Shown here: positions 12,601 through 24,286 of the stretch, one piece after another | How the letters are laid out: every line of letters begins with the position of its first letter | How positions within the stretch are numbered: position 1 is the first letter of the stretch | Assembly: GCF_011397635.1 (NCBI RefSeq) | Contig: NC_064756.1 | Location: 21,816,907-21,880,906, forward strand | DNA from: Epinephelus fuscoguttatus | Lineage: Eukaryota; Chordata; Actinopteri; Perciformes; Serranidae | Reading direction: 5' to 3' | Length of the DNA stretch: 64,000 bases | Notes under the pieces: generated by a model | What the model saw: only the letters and a program-made list of their open reading frames with translations | What the model was told of the DNA's origin: nothing | Database searches by the model: none | Program-made: the position numbers and the translations under genes

Positions 12601-15600
12601 TGTACCTGGAGAAAAGGCAGCAGGTGGAGTTGATGAGGTCAGGCTTAGTGGTCGGGGACAAGCAACAGGAGGTGACCCCGAGGTTTATCCGACTGTTATT
12701 TGTCTTCAGGTTGATAACCACTCTGAGGTTCCCCAGGGCAGGCACAGCATCACCAGGCTCTACACCTCTTCCCAGGTTCAGACTCATCTCTGCTGTGTAG
12801 TTCCCACTGCCACACAGGTCATCTGAAACTTCTGTTACACTGGCAATGGCGATTTGTAAAGGGAAACTGAGTGATAAAACCATTCTAGTAATTTTACTAC
12901 AAATTGCACATGTTATATAACTGCTGGCAAGAACATGTTTCAGTCAAATTTTAAAGTTCTGAGATTGATTTCATATCTCCCAGGCAGCAATTTGTTTCCA
13001 TCTATTTTGCTGTGCAGCAAAAATCAACTGTAATTTGCTAGAGACTCTTAATCCATCACGGTAAACAATTTCACTGCTTGCATCTTTTGTCAAGGTTGAG
13101 CAGGTACTGTTTTGAAAACTGCCTTCCTATTCAGTCTTGGTGCATTTGAGGACGCTCTGACATCTGACAATAAAGAATAGCTGCCAAACATCATATCCAA
13201 AGTAAACAGTCGGCTCTGTGAGGCTGCACATATGCACAGTGGTGCTTTGAGCTAAATGCTAATGTCGGCATGCTAACATTTTCTAATTAGTAATAACACA
13301 AAGTACACTTGGGGCTGATGGGGATGTTATTCATTTTTGGAGGTCTTTAGTCTTTAGTCATGACCAAAGTCCCATATTTTTCGACTGTGTGTCACCTCAT
13401 CCGTGTTTGCTTATTGTCTCTCTTCTAGGATTGATCCTCCAGCACCATATCTCATAACTGCAATGCTTTGCAGACTCCAAAAAATTGGATTTTGGAGTGG
13501 CCTAAATGCATCATCAGGAAGCATTTTCAGAACTGTACCTGCTCATAACTGCATTACCATGTGACAATATTAATTTAGGGAAAGTATAAAGCAGTTCTCT
13601 CTGATGGATTATCTACTTAATAGCATAACTCATGCCAAATCACCAGCATGCTTCTTTAATTTAATGCATGATTAATAGATAACGCTAGAATAATAGGGTT
13701 ATACAATAAGATTACCCAGAGAGATACAGATGAGGTGAGGTCCGTCTCCTGTGTTTCAGCAGCTCTGACTCAGACTGTGGCTCCAGCAGTAACAGCCTGC
13801 GCCCCGACTCCTGTACTGCCACAGCACGTGCTGACCTGGTGGCATTTTGTGCCTCGAATATCTCAGCTTTGGCTGCTCCTCTATTTAATTGAGTTTTTAT
13901 ATGTTTTTCAGCAAGCAGTATCCGCTCAGTTGTCTTTTCTGTGGTCTGCACAGTAGTTGGTGCAGGTTCAGATAGTGTGACCTCTGTTGCCACTGCCTCC
14001 TGGGCTTTAGAGGTCTGTCTGTGAGGGTGTGTTGTTTTTTCTACAATCTGAGCCTGCTCAAGTTCCTCATGTCTCTCTAAATGATCCGTTTCTGTTCTTG
14101 TTGAAGTTTCATTTGTCATACTCTTGGCATTTTGTGGCGTACTCTCATCAACAGTGGCGTGGTCATCAGATTTACTGGTGGCTGGTGAAAGAGCTGCATA
14201 GTCGTGGTAGATGGCCTGTGGTGTGGCTTCTTCAGGTACACGGCAGTCAGTGCCACAGCTGCCATTTCCTAGTTTTGTGACAGGAGCGTGTGCCGCATTA
14301 AAACGATCTCCCTCTGTGTTTCCGGCCTTCGTTTTATACATTTTCTCTAGAGCGGTATGATCAATCTCGCCTGCTCCAATTGTTGTTTCACTTGTCACGC
14401 CTGAGTTAGCGCAGCCAGTTCTCCTACAGCTGGTTTTATTCTCTCTAGGTGTGATCCCTGTGGGTTTTGCAGAATCAGTCACAGCCCAAAGTATTCTTTG
14501 ACTTATTGAGGTCTTTTCAGGTAATGCATGCAGCTCTTGTTGTTCTCCTCTGACCAGTACTGTAGGAGTCTTCTCATGTGGAGGGTGTTCAGCTTCAGAA
14601 GCGCTCTTTGTTGTCAATGCTTTGATCTCATCAAATGGTGAAGATTCAAATTTTTCAGCCAAAGTAGATGTTGTGTTATATATCCCTCCATCTCTGTGGG
14701 CAGCTTTTAACAAACCTGTTTGGATGCTCTGTGCCGGGTCCTTGATAGCACGTGTTATTGCAATCATACCAGGTTGGGCATGCTGGCTCGGTTCTATTGC
14801 TCTTACAGAAATTTCACGCTCTGTTGTGTTTCTTCTTTTCACAGCAGGCATGAGTTTGCCAGTATTGCCGGTTATGAGAGGCTCCCTCAGGGGCAAAGGC
14901 CCAATATAACTATTGGGCTGTACCATAAGGTCAGTATGTGCAACCTGAGATGATCTCTCAATAACAACTTGCACACTCTTAGGAATAGTCTGTGCTGATT
15001 CATGAACTTCTCTGGAGACAATAAGACTGCTTACGCTGGCAGTTGGTCCAAGTGACACAAAATCATTGGTTTTAGTTGTGGTTATTTGAATTTCGGAAGT
15101 AACATTCATTATGTGGTCAGCAATCTGCTGTGTGGTTATAATAGGGACCTTAAGGTCATTTTCAGAATGGATTTGTGGAAGAGAGACAGCGCTGTTACCT
15201 GCAGTGTCTTGTGGTGTGGAGGGATCATGCTGCTTTTCAATTGTTTTTGCTGTGTGATGCTCTATATCAGAAATAGCATTGTTAGTCACATCATTAGCCT
15301 GAATTTGGGGTATTTCTGGCAGACTATCTGACTCGACAAATGCAGTGGTGCCAGTTGGATCATTTGTGTCAAGCACAGGGACAGCAGAATCATTTGTAAC
15401 AGACCAAAAATCCTCATTTATTGCCTCCTCCATCTTGTGGGTGGTCTGAATTGCAAGCATGATAAGCTGAGCACTTGTTTTTTTATAACCTCCTAACTGA
15501 GAATGATTACTGTCAAGGGTAGCTTTCACTGTCTTGTTTGAAACATCATTGCCATCTACACTGAACAGGTCATTGTGTTTGTCCTCATTAGTGCTTAATA

Positions 15601-18600
15601 CTGCAAGTTTCTCAGCAGACAAAGAGTTGAATCCCTCAGTGTTACTAGCATAGCGTTCACCCTTGCCAGTGGTTTGTTCTTTTAAAGGGAACCCGCTCAT
15701 TTCATCTCTGCTCTCTGACATTTGCTTTGTGACTACATATGAATGTTTTACTCCCGAGGTCACCATATTTTGCATGCTGCCATTCTCAGTTTGATTTGTC
15801 TCCTCAGCAGTTCCTAACAAGATCTCAGCATGGCCACTTTCACTATTTGCATATCCTGCATCGGAGTTGGCCCTCAGTATCTCTTTGTCAGAGGCTGATC
15901 TTGTTAGTCCTGTCAGGGTATAGGTGCCAGGTAAACTGTCATCTCCAAACAGCATGAGATTTGGCAGCAGTGACATGCTGCTGAGAGGAAATTGATTGTT
16001 CTCCGCTTTAGGGCTCATCGATGCCATTAGGGTCTGCACAGATCTCTGCTCGTTATCATCAACAGGACCATGCAAAGCATCTGAGTGGGCTGTCTGCGCT
16101 GACAGTTTAAATGAGCGTGGCTGGCCTGAAGTCATGCCAAAGGCGGAGGAGGCGGGCTGATTTGTCTGAGGGGCAGATTGCCTTTGGTGAGGCAGGTCTA
16201 TGGAGGTGTGGGCCACAGATGATAAGGCTTTGGCTGTGGGTGGCTTGGCAGATGAGTCATTATACATCCGCTGGGTTGGTGTGGAATTCATTGAAGTGGA
16301 TGTATTTACTTTCTCAATCATCACAGAGGTTAAAGGGTCCTTGACATTGGATTCAGATACACGTGCTGGCATAATGTATACACGCTCGCTCTCATTCAGA
16401 TTCTGTAAAAGTGAATTTGCCTCTGAATCCAAAGTACTGAATTTATTCCTATGATCTGAGATGCTGTAAAGAATTGATAGACTGAGAGTAGAGCTATTTA
16501 CTGTAATGTGGGGCTTGGCTCTGAGGAGCTCTGCCGTGATTGCCAATCGTGGGGTGGTGGGTGGCAGCATATTACTTTTTAGTACAGTTGATTTAGATGC
16601 ACTGCTGTGCAGGGAACTTGTCGGCTTCAGTGCATCGCTGATCTTTGAGGTGCTAATTCCAAACACCAGAGAGAGTTTTGGGGCCAGTTTTGGTATGGCA
16701 GTCACAGAAAATGGAGCCTCAACAACTTTGACCTGAGTACTTCCTTTGGTAAGTGAAGACGTAGGGCTGTGCTTTGTAAACATATGGGTGGACAGTTTAA
16801 TCCGTGTGCTTGTCTCTTTGGGGAAAGATGTCACTCTTGATAGTTTCGGGCTTTGAGATCTCAGAGTTGAGTGCAGTGGTCTGTGATTGCTTGTCACTTT
16901 GTAGGAAAATGGCTTATTTTTCATTTCCACAATTTGTGCAACATGTTCACTGGGATGAATGCCATTGTGTTCAGGGACTCTCAACTGTTTAATCAAACTA
17001 TGGCAAGAAGACAGGTTTGCAACAGTGTGCCCTTTGTCTCTCATAAGATCTTTCGAATTAGTAGTAGGTCCAAGGGGAACATTTGTCATGTCCTCTCTCC
17101 CAGTTTCCCTGTTACATTTGGTGTCTTGCTTGCTTGCTGCTTCCTGTCTTCTAGCCTCTGCTCCCTCTTTTGTCAAAGGCGCTCTCTGCTTCTCAGCTAG
17201 ATCCTCTGTGAAATTCTTTGTATTTTTTTTAGTCACACCTTTTCCAGCACCTTCCTCATCTCTAACTTCCCCATGTCTTGCATGTTTCTCTTGTCTCAAA
17301 GTTATATCTTCCTCTCCTATGGTCCCTCCACCTCCCTCTCTACTTGTTTCGGCCTCATGCACTTCCATTTTAACCTCCTCCCGCTCTCTGTTTTGATTTA
17401 TCTCTGCGCCAGTGCTAATTATTTTTTCTTGTTTTCCACTCTCCATCTTATCTGATCTAAATAGTTCTTCTCTTTTGTTCCCCAACTTTTCATTATCCCT
17501 GCTCTCGCCTTCGTCCTGCAACTTTACTATCTCTTCTGTCTCTTTAATTTCTTCACCTTGCTCGCCCTCCAACTTGATTATCTTTTTGTCCTCATCTTCT
17601 GCAACTACCATCAACACCTGATCATTTTTATCTCCTGGCTTCAGATTGTGGACTATTAGTGAATCTCTGCTATATTTTAGAAAAGACTGGCGTGTCGGTG
17701 CCACATTGATATCATTGCTAACATCAAACAATCTCTCCTGAGTGATTTTTGATTGACTTCCTGAAAGTCTGCTCGCTGTCATTCTCTCAAAGAATGTCTT
17801 GCTTGATATTGTTGTCAGAGTTGAAGTGGACACGTCATCATCCAAGTCTTGTTTTGATTCAGAAAGAAACAACTTCACAGGCACAACAACTTTTGTCATT
17901 GTCAAGGTTGGAGTTTGTGGTTCCTTCACAACTGGTTCACTCGCTGGCCCTGAGGGATCAACAAAGTACTGTTTAACAATGCTGTTTACACTGTTAACTG
18001 TCTGAGAATCCTGCTCATCTGTCAGGTGTCTCTTTGTTGTTACAGATGTAAACTTGATGCCAGAATCCTTTAGTAACAAAGTCAATATGGGGTCTTTGGT
18101 CTTGGAGCTTTGTTGAGCTGGCGTTTGGCTCTTCAACACAGTGAACAATGAATCACCCCTTCCTGTCAGAGAGTGAGACTCCGGATTTTTGACTTCAGAA
18201 GTGGTTGGCCTACTAAGACTGAAGGATGCTGTTGTGCTACGAGCTTCAATCAACCTCATTCTTGCAGTTGGATGTGATGCAGTGCTGTGATCACTACCTT
18301 CTGGAAAAACACTTTTCTGACTGCTGTGTGGAGCTTCAGTGACGTCAGCTGGTTTGCCTACTGACCCGCTTTTGAAGTCCAAAGGTTTGTTTTGGACAAA
18401 TGCAGTTTTGAAGTTTGTTGAGAGACTGTGGGAAGTGTTGTTATGCTTACTGAAATGTGTCAGTTTTGACTGTGGGTCCCAGATGCTCACCTTTTTTCTG
18501 AACGTTTCTTGTTTCCCCAGAGTATAGTCTGACTTTGATGAGCGATAAAACTCTGCGGTTGTTGAAATCAGCCTCAATTGTTTCAAGGTGTTTTGTTGTG

Positions 18601-21224
18601 TTGCTGATGGCATCTCAGCAAGAGATAATGTGTCAAACGCATCTGTTTCAGTATCTGAGAGAAAAGATTTGATTTGGGAGTTATTGAAAATGTTTTGACC
18701 ATGATTCACAGTTTTATTGGGGGGTGAAGGGAGAAAAGTCAGGTTGTAAACTGGTTGTTCCCTCACTTCAGAACTGAAGTGCTTGGTAATGCTTTTCTGA
18801 ATGATGTCTTTGTTCAGCATTTCTTCTTGTTGTTCTCCTACCGACTGCTGATGTAAACTGGGTAATGAGGTTGTAAATTGACTGAAATCGAAAGTGAGCC
18901 CCTCTATACGAGGAGAGTCTGAGGAGCCATCAGGTGACAGTGCAGGCAGAGTCACAGATTTCTCAGTGGACACTTCTCTTCGATCTCTCTGGCAGGTCAA
19001 ACACAAGTTTGTCACAGTGTTTCCTCTCACTGAATCTTCTGCTGTATTGCTTTGGAAAATGGATTGCACAGTACTGAGCGGATACCCGTTTCTATCCAGG
19101 TTTGAAATCCCCTTATTATCCTTGTCTTGAGATCGTTTGTCATCATTGTTATTACGCAGCACAGCCAGGTTATCAATTACACGAGGATGAGATGCAGATA
19201 GGATTGGAACTCCCGGCCCTCTGTCAGCAGATGTGAGAGTAATAGAGTCAGTGTTTCTCTGATTCCTGTTATCAAGCAGAGTGTGAAGCCAAAGGGACGC
19301 TTTCACTGCATCTGTGGACAAATAGACCCCTGGCTCGAAGGTCCCATTCATCTTTGATTCAAATGCAGCTCGTGTAGAAGAGTAAACGATTTTGTCATAA
19401 TCAGAAATCAATGGGGGTTCTGATTCATTGTGAAACCTCGTGGCTGATGGATTATCTCGTGTTGATGTGAGAGAGGTTTGCCCATTTCTGGAAACAAAAC
19501 TGCTCACTGAGCCAAATATATCTGATGCTTTTGTGATTTGTGTTCTCTCATATGATGGCGTTGGTCTGGTGTCAAACAAGACCGCCTCTGGAAACTTGGC
19601 AGCCACTGCCACTGCAGTGTGATGATGTGTATTCTCTGTAGGTACTGCTTCTATGCCCTGACCAATTGTGTTTTCCTCTTTCAAAAGCAGATCTTTTGTG
19701 ACAGTTGTGCCTTTTGTTTGTTCTGCGTGGTAACCTTGAAAATCTTCTTTTTCTGCCTGGACTACAAAGAAAAAACATCATGTCACTCAGATTTCTTCCC
19801 CACAAGCTGTCCTTTCCAAAATGATCATGTAGCATAGAGCACAACTGAGATTCATTAGATCCATGCTGCACTGTCACATTTACTACATTTCAAGAGTTCA
19901 TTCAAATTAAAATTCTGCACTATTTCAGATATTTACTCACATTAGTCACAGTATTATAAAAGGATTGCCAGATTGCTCTTGCTGTTTGCTGTATTGCAAG
20001 ACTGAGAATGTGGGGGATGGGAGGTTATTATCCCAAATAAACAGTTTATCAGGAGGTCAATTAAAATTCAACACAAATAAGAGTCAGGTTACTCCACAAA
20101 CTCACATTAAAGAGACCGGATGCATTTCTAACACTGTTGTGGTGATGGAAGGGAGCAGTCTTGCCGGCACTTAATTTGTGCTCATCTCTGTCAGTGATTG
20201 TGGAAACTTGGAAAGAGCGTTGTTAGCTGATAAATTAGGATGCTTACTAATTAGGCACTATTTTTAGATGTCTGTATTTGCATCAAGCATTTCAGCCACA
20301 GTACAAAAAGTACAGTCTATTTGCAGATAGGAGTAACAATATGATGGAGACAAAAAATAGTTATCAGTGCTGGTTGTTATTTATTTGTACCAAATATAAC
20401 GCACCCCCAGACTCAACATGTGCTGTTGGGGGGCGGAAGCACAGTAATTCAGTGATGCACCAATAATCAATGTTGTATTTGCATAAACATTTTGCAAATG
20501 TTCCCTGTAATGTCTCTGACAGTCAGTTAAACGCAAGCAAAATTGATGCTTTACATTCAAGCCTCCACAGGGTTCCTGTAATAATTTGAACCCTGTTGTG
20601 GCAGATACAAAGTCGAGGGGGGAAAGTTAATGATGTTGACACCCCTTAGTGTGTGACTGATGGCTGAGATATAAAATGTTTAAGTCAGATGTTTTTACGG
20701 TTTCGGTTTGCCACTTAAATGAATCTGCGAAGGTGATTTCACGTCTCATCATGTCAGTTATCACTTTAGATGATGACAACACCTGTAATGTACAGGATAT
20801 TAAAACATAAAAGAAATGATCAAAGACAGCGTGGTAGGCAAAAGAAACCAATTATAATAACAGAGCAGTATGCGGTTAGTTTTTTCTTTATGTTACATAC
20901 TAAAGAGACAAGGTAGTAGTCTGCCACACTGGGAAGAAGACTTAGATTTACTCTGTCACTTAGTGGAGCTGTTTATTTCTGTTCTTTTGACATCACACAA
21001 AATTAGTAGAAATTTGTTGGAAATATTTCTGCTTGCATGCCTTACTTTTGAAGTGAACATGATAGCTATTAAACTATTTTAACTTTAAGATGCAAGTGAA
21101 AAAGAAATCAAAGAGAATTCAGAAAAATGTCCTCAGCACTTTGTGTCACTGCAGATAAATACAACATTTATCTGCAGGGTTGTGTACTTCATAACAGACT
21201 GAGAAATATTAAAAAATTCCAGAA

Positions 21225-21287
<63 letters not shown>

Positions 21288-21401
21288 ATGTGAATCAAAT
21301 ATTTACCAGTAGTGTGCTGTACCTAAAACAATAAACACAAAAAATGAGCACATACCTGAAAGCAGGAAAAATCCTACTGTGAAACAGTAAAGCCTCCCCA
21401 T
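9434..21401 (-). CDS. Large mucin-like, ZP-C-domain single-pass membrane protein (2267 aa, six exons)
   Basis: Exons in transcription order are 21401-21356, 19761-13716, 12839-12606, 11375-11219, 10024-9895 and 9624-9434. Every junction has GT-AG ends and the phases close (6804 coding bases including the stop). Residues 1-18, MGRLYCFTVGFFLLSVQA, form a signal peptide. Residues about 19-2031 are a Ser/Thr/Asn-rich, Cys-poor ectodomain with many N-glycosylation sequons and a Glu/Lys-rich island (about 733-906). Residues 2032-2204 are a ZP-C module with the expected paired cysteines (VTSCC, STCC, HCDLSVC, DCERQC) and an ISFGPML patch near its end. Residues 2211-2235 form a transmembrane helix, followed by YRRR and a 30-residue tail with ACCGC. 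ZP-C modules mediate polymerisation or ligand binding in uromodulin-, endoglin- and betaglycan-like proteins. No ZP-N half was seen. Function is unknown; a cell-surface or matrix mucin is the inference. I do not recognise a named orthologue. Confidence 0.85.
9895..12839 (-). CDS. ZP-C/mucin-like gene, exons 3-5 (ZP-C module)
   Basis: Exon 3 (12839-12606) carries GSGNYTAEMSLNLG through GVTSCCLSPTTKPDLINSTC, matching the start and first cysteines of ZP-C modules (YxLIxxxC pattern). Exon 4 (11375-11219) carries FTISLFQMINYSVVYLHCDL and SVC. Exon 5 (10024-9895) starts QCLQQ and ends with ISFGPML, equivalent to the external hydrophobic patch / cleavage region of ZP proteins. Introns between them are 1.2 kb each, with no gene inside. 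The phases (2, 0, 1) match across all joints. Confidence 0.8.
13716..19761 (-). CDS. ZP-C/mucin-like gene, exon 2 (6046-base mucin-like exon)
   Basis: One uninterrupted frame of about 2015 codons runs from a TTTGTAG acceptor to a GG|GTAATC donor; without splicing it would hit TAA at once. Composition is dominated by Ser, Thr, Asn, Glu and Lys. No clear tandem repeat unit is visible, unlike classical tandem-repeat mucins. Rare cysteines come in close pairs (CLTC, SCRRTGC, SCGTDC). A basic KHRRR at about residues 2018-2022, just before the ZP-C module, could be a proprotein-convertase site. Open frames on the opposite strand over this exon are shadows. Confidence 0.85.
19762..21355 (-). other. 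Intron 1 of the ZP-C/mucin-like gene
   Basis: The intron has a GTATG donor and a TTTGTAG acceptor. It contains an ATCT microsatellite and otherwise nothing recognisable. Confidence 0.7.
21225..21287. repeat. (ATCT)n microsatellite
   Basis: About fifteen perfect tetranucleotide units inside intron 1 of the ZP-C gene. Confidence 0.95.
21356..21401 (-). CDS. ZP-C/mucin-like gene, exon 1 (signal peptide)
   Basis: ATG at 21401-21399 opens fifteen codons plus one base, ending at a GTATG donor. The hydrophobic run YCFTVGFFLLS is completed by exon 2 as VQA before the predicted signal-peptidase site. This start was chosen because it is the only upstream ATG that supplies a signal peptide in phase with the 6-kb exon. 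Confidence 0.8.
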
Positions 21402-22539
21402 TTCTGTTCGGTCTTGTTTACAATCACTCAAGCCCCAGTGAATAAGTGCTCTTATTACTGTTTAATCCAACTGAGCAGAAGGTATCAGTAGTTTGCAGAC
21501 ACACACAGATGGTGTGATCCCTTACAGGGAGCTTTTGTCCTCTGCAGTTCATTTATACATGGATTAAATTTCTCAGAAACCGTTCCTTTAACAGCCACTG
21601 CAGGTACCTCGTAGCCAACAGGTAGAAAGATGTTAGGAGCAGTAAATCTATATTGGATAACGCCTCTGTTTGATTTATTCATTTATGATGTTAGTATGAT
21701 ATTGATAAACCATTGGTGTGAACGTTACTGACATCATTGCTAAATAATTAGGATACACCTTCTCATCTGTTCTTTGAAGGGTAACTTCAACCTGAAACCT
21801 ATTCCCCTATGTTTGTGTGTCTAAGTCACTAATAAGAACAACTATTTTTGAAACTGGTCCAGTATTGAATGACAGGGCTGCAGCCAGCAGTGGCAAAACA
21901 GACTGCAGTGTAATCACTGCGGATGATCGTGCACTGCCAATTTACGTCCACTAAACATGCTCATTTTTGTCACTGACAGGCTCAGATTGTCATTATGTGT
22001 CTGACAACATTATAGAAAAGATCAGAGGTCAATACTTTTGTAAAAGAGTAAGATCCTTTTTAAATCTTTTTAAATACAATGTCATTTTAACATGCTTAGA
22101 GAGAGCACATTTTTACATTTGGGTGAATTTAAGGTTTATTTTAATCAAACCAGCGCTTACAATTGTTGGGAAAATTGAAATAACCAAGAAGGTTTTTCGA
22201 GTTTTGCTTTGTTTCTGTCATCTCTGAATAAAGTGTGTTTTACAATGATAAAATTACTGTTTGTTTAAATGCAGGTTGGTGGGACTGGTGATAGCAATTT
22301 CAGGGCTGTTTCTGGTTAAACAAAAAGGATCATTCTGTTTAACAAAAAAAGTCTGTCCCTGTAGGGATCTGCTTCATAATGTCACAATAACAATCAGAGC
22401 CTGTCAGTGGCAAAAACGACGACTTTCAGTGGATGTAAATTGACTGGCATATTTGCCCCAAGTGATAACACTGCAGCCTGTTTCACAGCTGCCGGCTGCA
22501 CCACTATCACTTGGTGCTGGACATTCATTCTTTAATTTC

Positions 22540-22865
22540 TGTAACCACTTATCCTGTTGGGGGTTGCAGGAGGCTGGAGCCTATCCCAGCTGACATTGGG
22601 CGAGAGGCAGGGTACACCCTGGACAGGTCACCAGACTATGGCAGGGCTGACACATAGAGACAGACAACCATTCACACTCACATTCACACCTACGGACAAT
22701 TTAGAGTCACCAATTAATCTGCATGTTTTTGGAATGTCTTTGGAGTACCCGCAGACACGAAAAGAACATGCAAACTCCACACAGAGGGGCTCCCCCACAC
22801 TGGGTTCAAACCAAGAATCCTCTTGCTGTGAGGTGACAATGTTAACCACTTAACCACCATGCCAC
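22540..22865 (+). repeat. Interspersed SINE-like fish repeat
   Basis: The stretch carries the widespread fish motifs GAGCCTATCCCAGCTGACAT, GGTACACCCTGGACAGGTC, CAATTTAGAGTCACCAATTA and CATGCAAACTCCACACAGA. A diverged shorter copy in the same orientation lies at 45865-45990. I do not assign a Repbase name. Confidence 0.7.
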
Positions 22866-22927
22866 CAAGGTACTGGACCAAAAATTTGCCTTAATGAGTC
22901 ACTTAGACACAAAAAATAAGAAAATAG

Positions 22928-23469
22928 TAGCCTGGTTCCAGACCATAGACCCCGCCCACTCAACTGAGTAGGCTTGCATCTCTGGTCTGGCATACTTCAA
23001 TGAATTTGCGATTTATCTCGTCCAAATGCTGGACGGACCAATGAACGGCGGGGGTCTAACGATTCGCCAATCAGCGCCACGCTGATGTCAAGCTGTACGC
23101 CGGTGGGTAACTGGTGAGGATAGCAACAATGGCGACTGCTACAGATCCTACAGACCACATTGACGATGCTATCAAGGTATTTCGCCACTACTCGCGTTAA
23201 TGGAGGACCAAATTAAGGAAGCTGCTAAACTGGATTTAACGGCGATGCAGATGGGCGTGCACGACGACGGAGACATTTTAAACGGGCAATGCTCGCTTGT
23301 TTTCGGCACCCCCGAGGCATGGATACTAATGACGTCAGGTTCTGGGTGAGTCGTTGATCTCTACTGATTGGTTAGGGAAAAAATCAAATTCCCTCCCCCT
23401 TGTAAATCGCTTCAATGGCGGCGATGTCAGACTGAAGGTTGTGGGAGCTTCAGTCTGACACTCAGGCTA
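22928..23469. mobile_element. 542-bp DNA transposon with flanking direct repeat
   Basis: The element starts TAGCCTGGTTCCAGACC and ends CACTCAGGCTA, giving short terminal inverted repeats (TAGCCTG). It is flanked by AGAAAATAG on both sides (22919-22927 and 23470-23478), extendable to an 11-base match sharing TA. A 9-bp duplication would suit a MULE-like element, but the superfamily is not settled. Inside is a short open stretch (ATGGCGACTGCTACAG) without recognisable homology. It is nested in the older foldback element. Confidence 0.7.
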
Positions 23470-23980
23470 AGAAAATAGGGTCCAAGGTGAAAATTAGTTA
23501 TCCTTTTACTCTTTAAGTGATCCCGGAGTCATTAATAGGGAACAGAAACTTTGTAGAACCTGAAATTCATTTCTGCTTAAATTTAATTGCAATTAAATAC
23601 ACTTCCTCTGTCATTCACACCTGTGTGCTTAACACTAGACTCACAAGTCAGACTTTAGACACTTTGCTTAACTAAAGACTGATGTGTTTCTCCCTGATTT
23701 TGTGTTTAGATGGGCGGATACAATTTCAGAGTTTAAAAAACTCCCTACGTTGCAGAACCAACAGTAAATCTGCAGGGCGGTCCTTCGGTGGCTCGCTGAA
23801 CTCTTGTGCTTGTAAACATAGTCTGACTAGAAACACGTGTAGCGGTACAAAATGGCTCAGTCGTGCTCTCAGAAAACGCCATCAAAGTTAGTGGATGTTT
23901 GTTGCGTTTGCGGCAACACATTCTCACCAACTAAAAGAAACAAACATAATCTTTTACAAGGCCATGACTCATCCGTCCAG

Positions 23981-24037
23981 CCGGACTATAGAGGGAATTG
24001 CCTTGTAAATAACAAGGCGATTCTCTCTATAGTCCGG
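23981..24037 (+). repeat. 57-base hairpin, 25-bp stem
   Basis: Left arm 23981-24005 and right arm 24013-24037 are complementary at 23 of 25 positions. The two exceptions become G-U pairs in a plus-strand transcript, so the RNA stem would be fully paired around a 7-base TAAATAA loop. Confidence 0.8.
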
Positions 24038-24051
24038 GTAGAAAACCAGCA

Positions 24052-24052
24052 G

Positions 24053-24102
<50 letters not shown>
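24052..24102. repeat. (AT)n microsatellite
   Basis: Alternating TA run of about 50 bases with one interruption (TAAAT). Confidence 0.9.
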
Positions 24103-24104
<2 letters not shown>

Positions 24105-24286
24105 CATATATATTACACATTACACATTACATACACATTTTCACATCACTGTATCACCATTTAGACTAATCCGATGTTTGTAAAGTCTATAAACACAATG
24201 ATTAAACAAACATTACTATTTCTGTGTGCACGTTTAGCTGGGCTTACCATTAGCGGTGTCTGTATTAGGTAATAACTCATTAAATG

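Larger units (their letters stand above)
21773..23513. mobile_element. Old foldback DNA element, copy A (carries later insertions)
   Basis: The stretch at 21835-22010 (ACTGGTCCAGTATTG ... CTGACAACATTA) matches 47050-47200 base for base with scattered changes. The far side (GTAAATTGAC near 22433; AGTCACTTAGACACAA near 22898) matches 47540-47690. The copy contains inverted blocks (AATTTACGTCCACT versus AGTGGATGTAAATT). The frayed ends look like TTAA-flanked Kolobok-type termini, but this is uncertain. Two younger elements interrupt it. Confidence 0.6.

Noticed and set aside
13735-19622. Many plus-strand open frames over the 6-kb exon
   Set aside because: They are antisense shadows of the real minus-strand coding exon, which alone has signal peptide, splice sites and domain continuity.
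21225-24102. Possible CRISPR-like or phage structures in the repeat-rich 21-24 kb region
   Set aside because: Repeats are microsatellites and eukaryotic transposons; there are no spaced direct repeats and the genes are clearly vertebrate.
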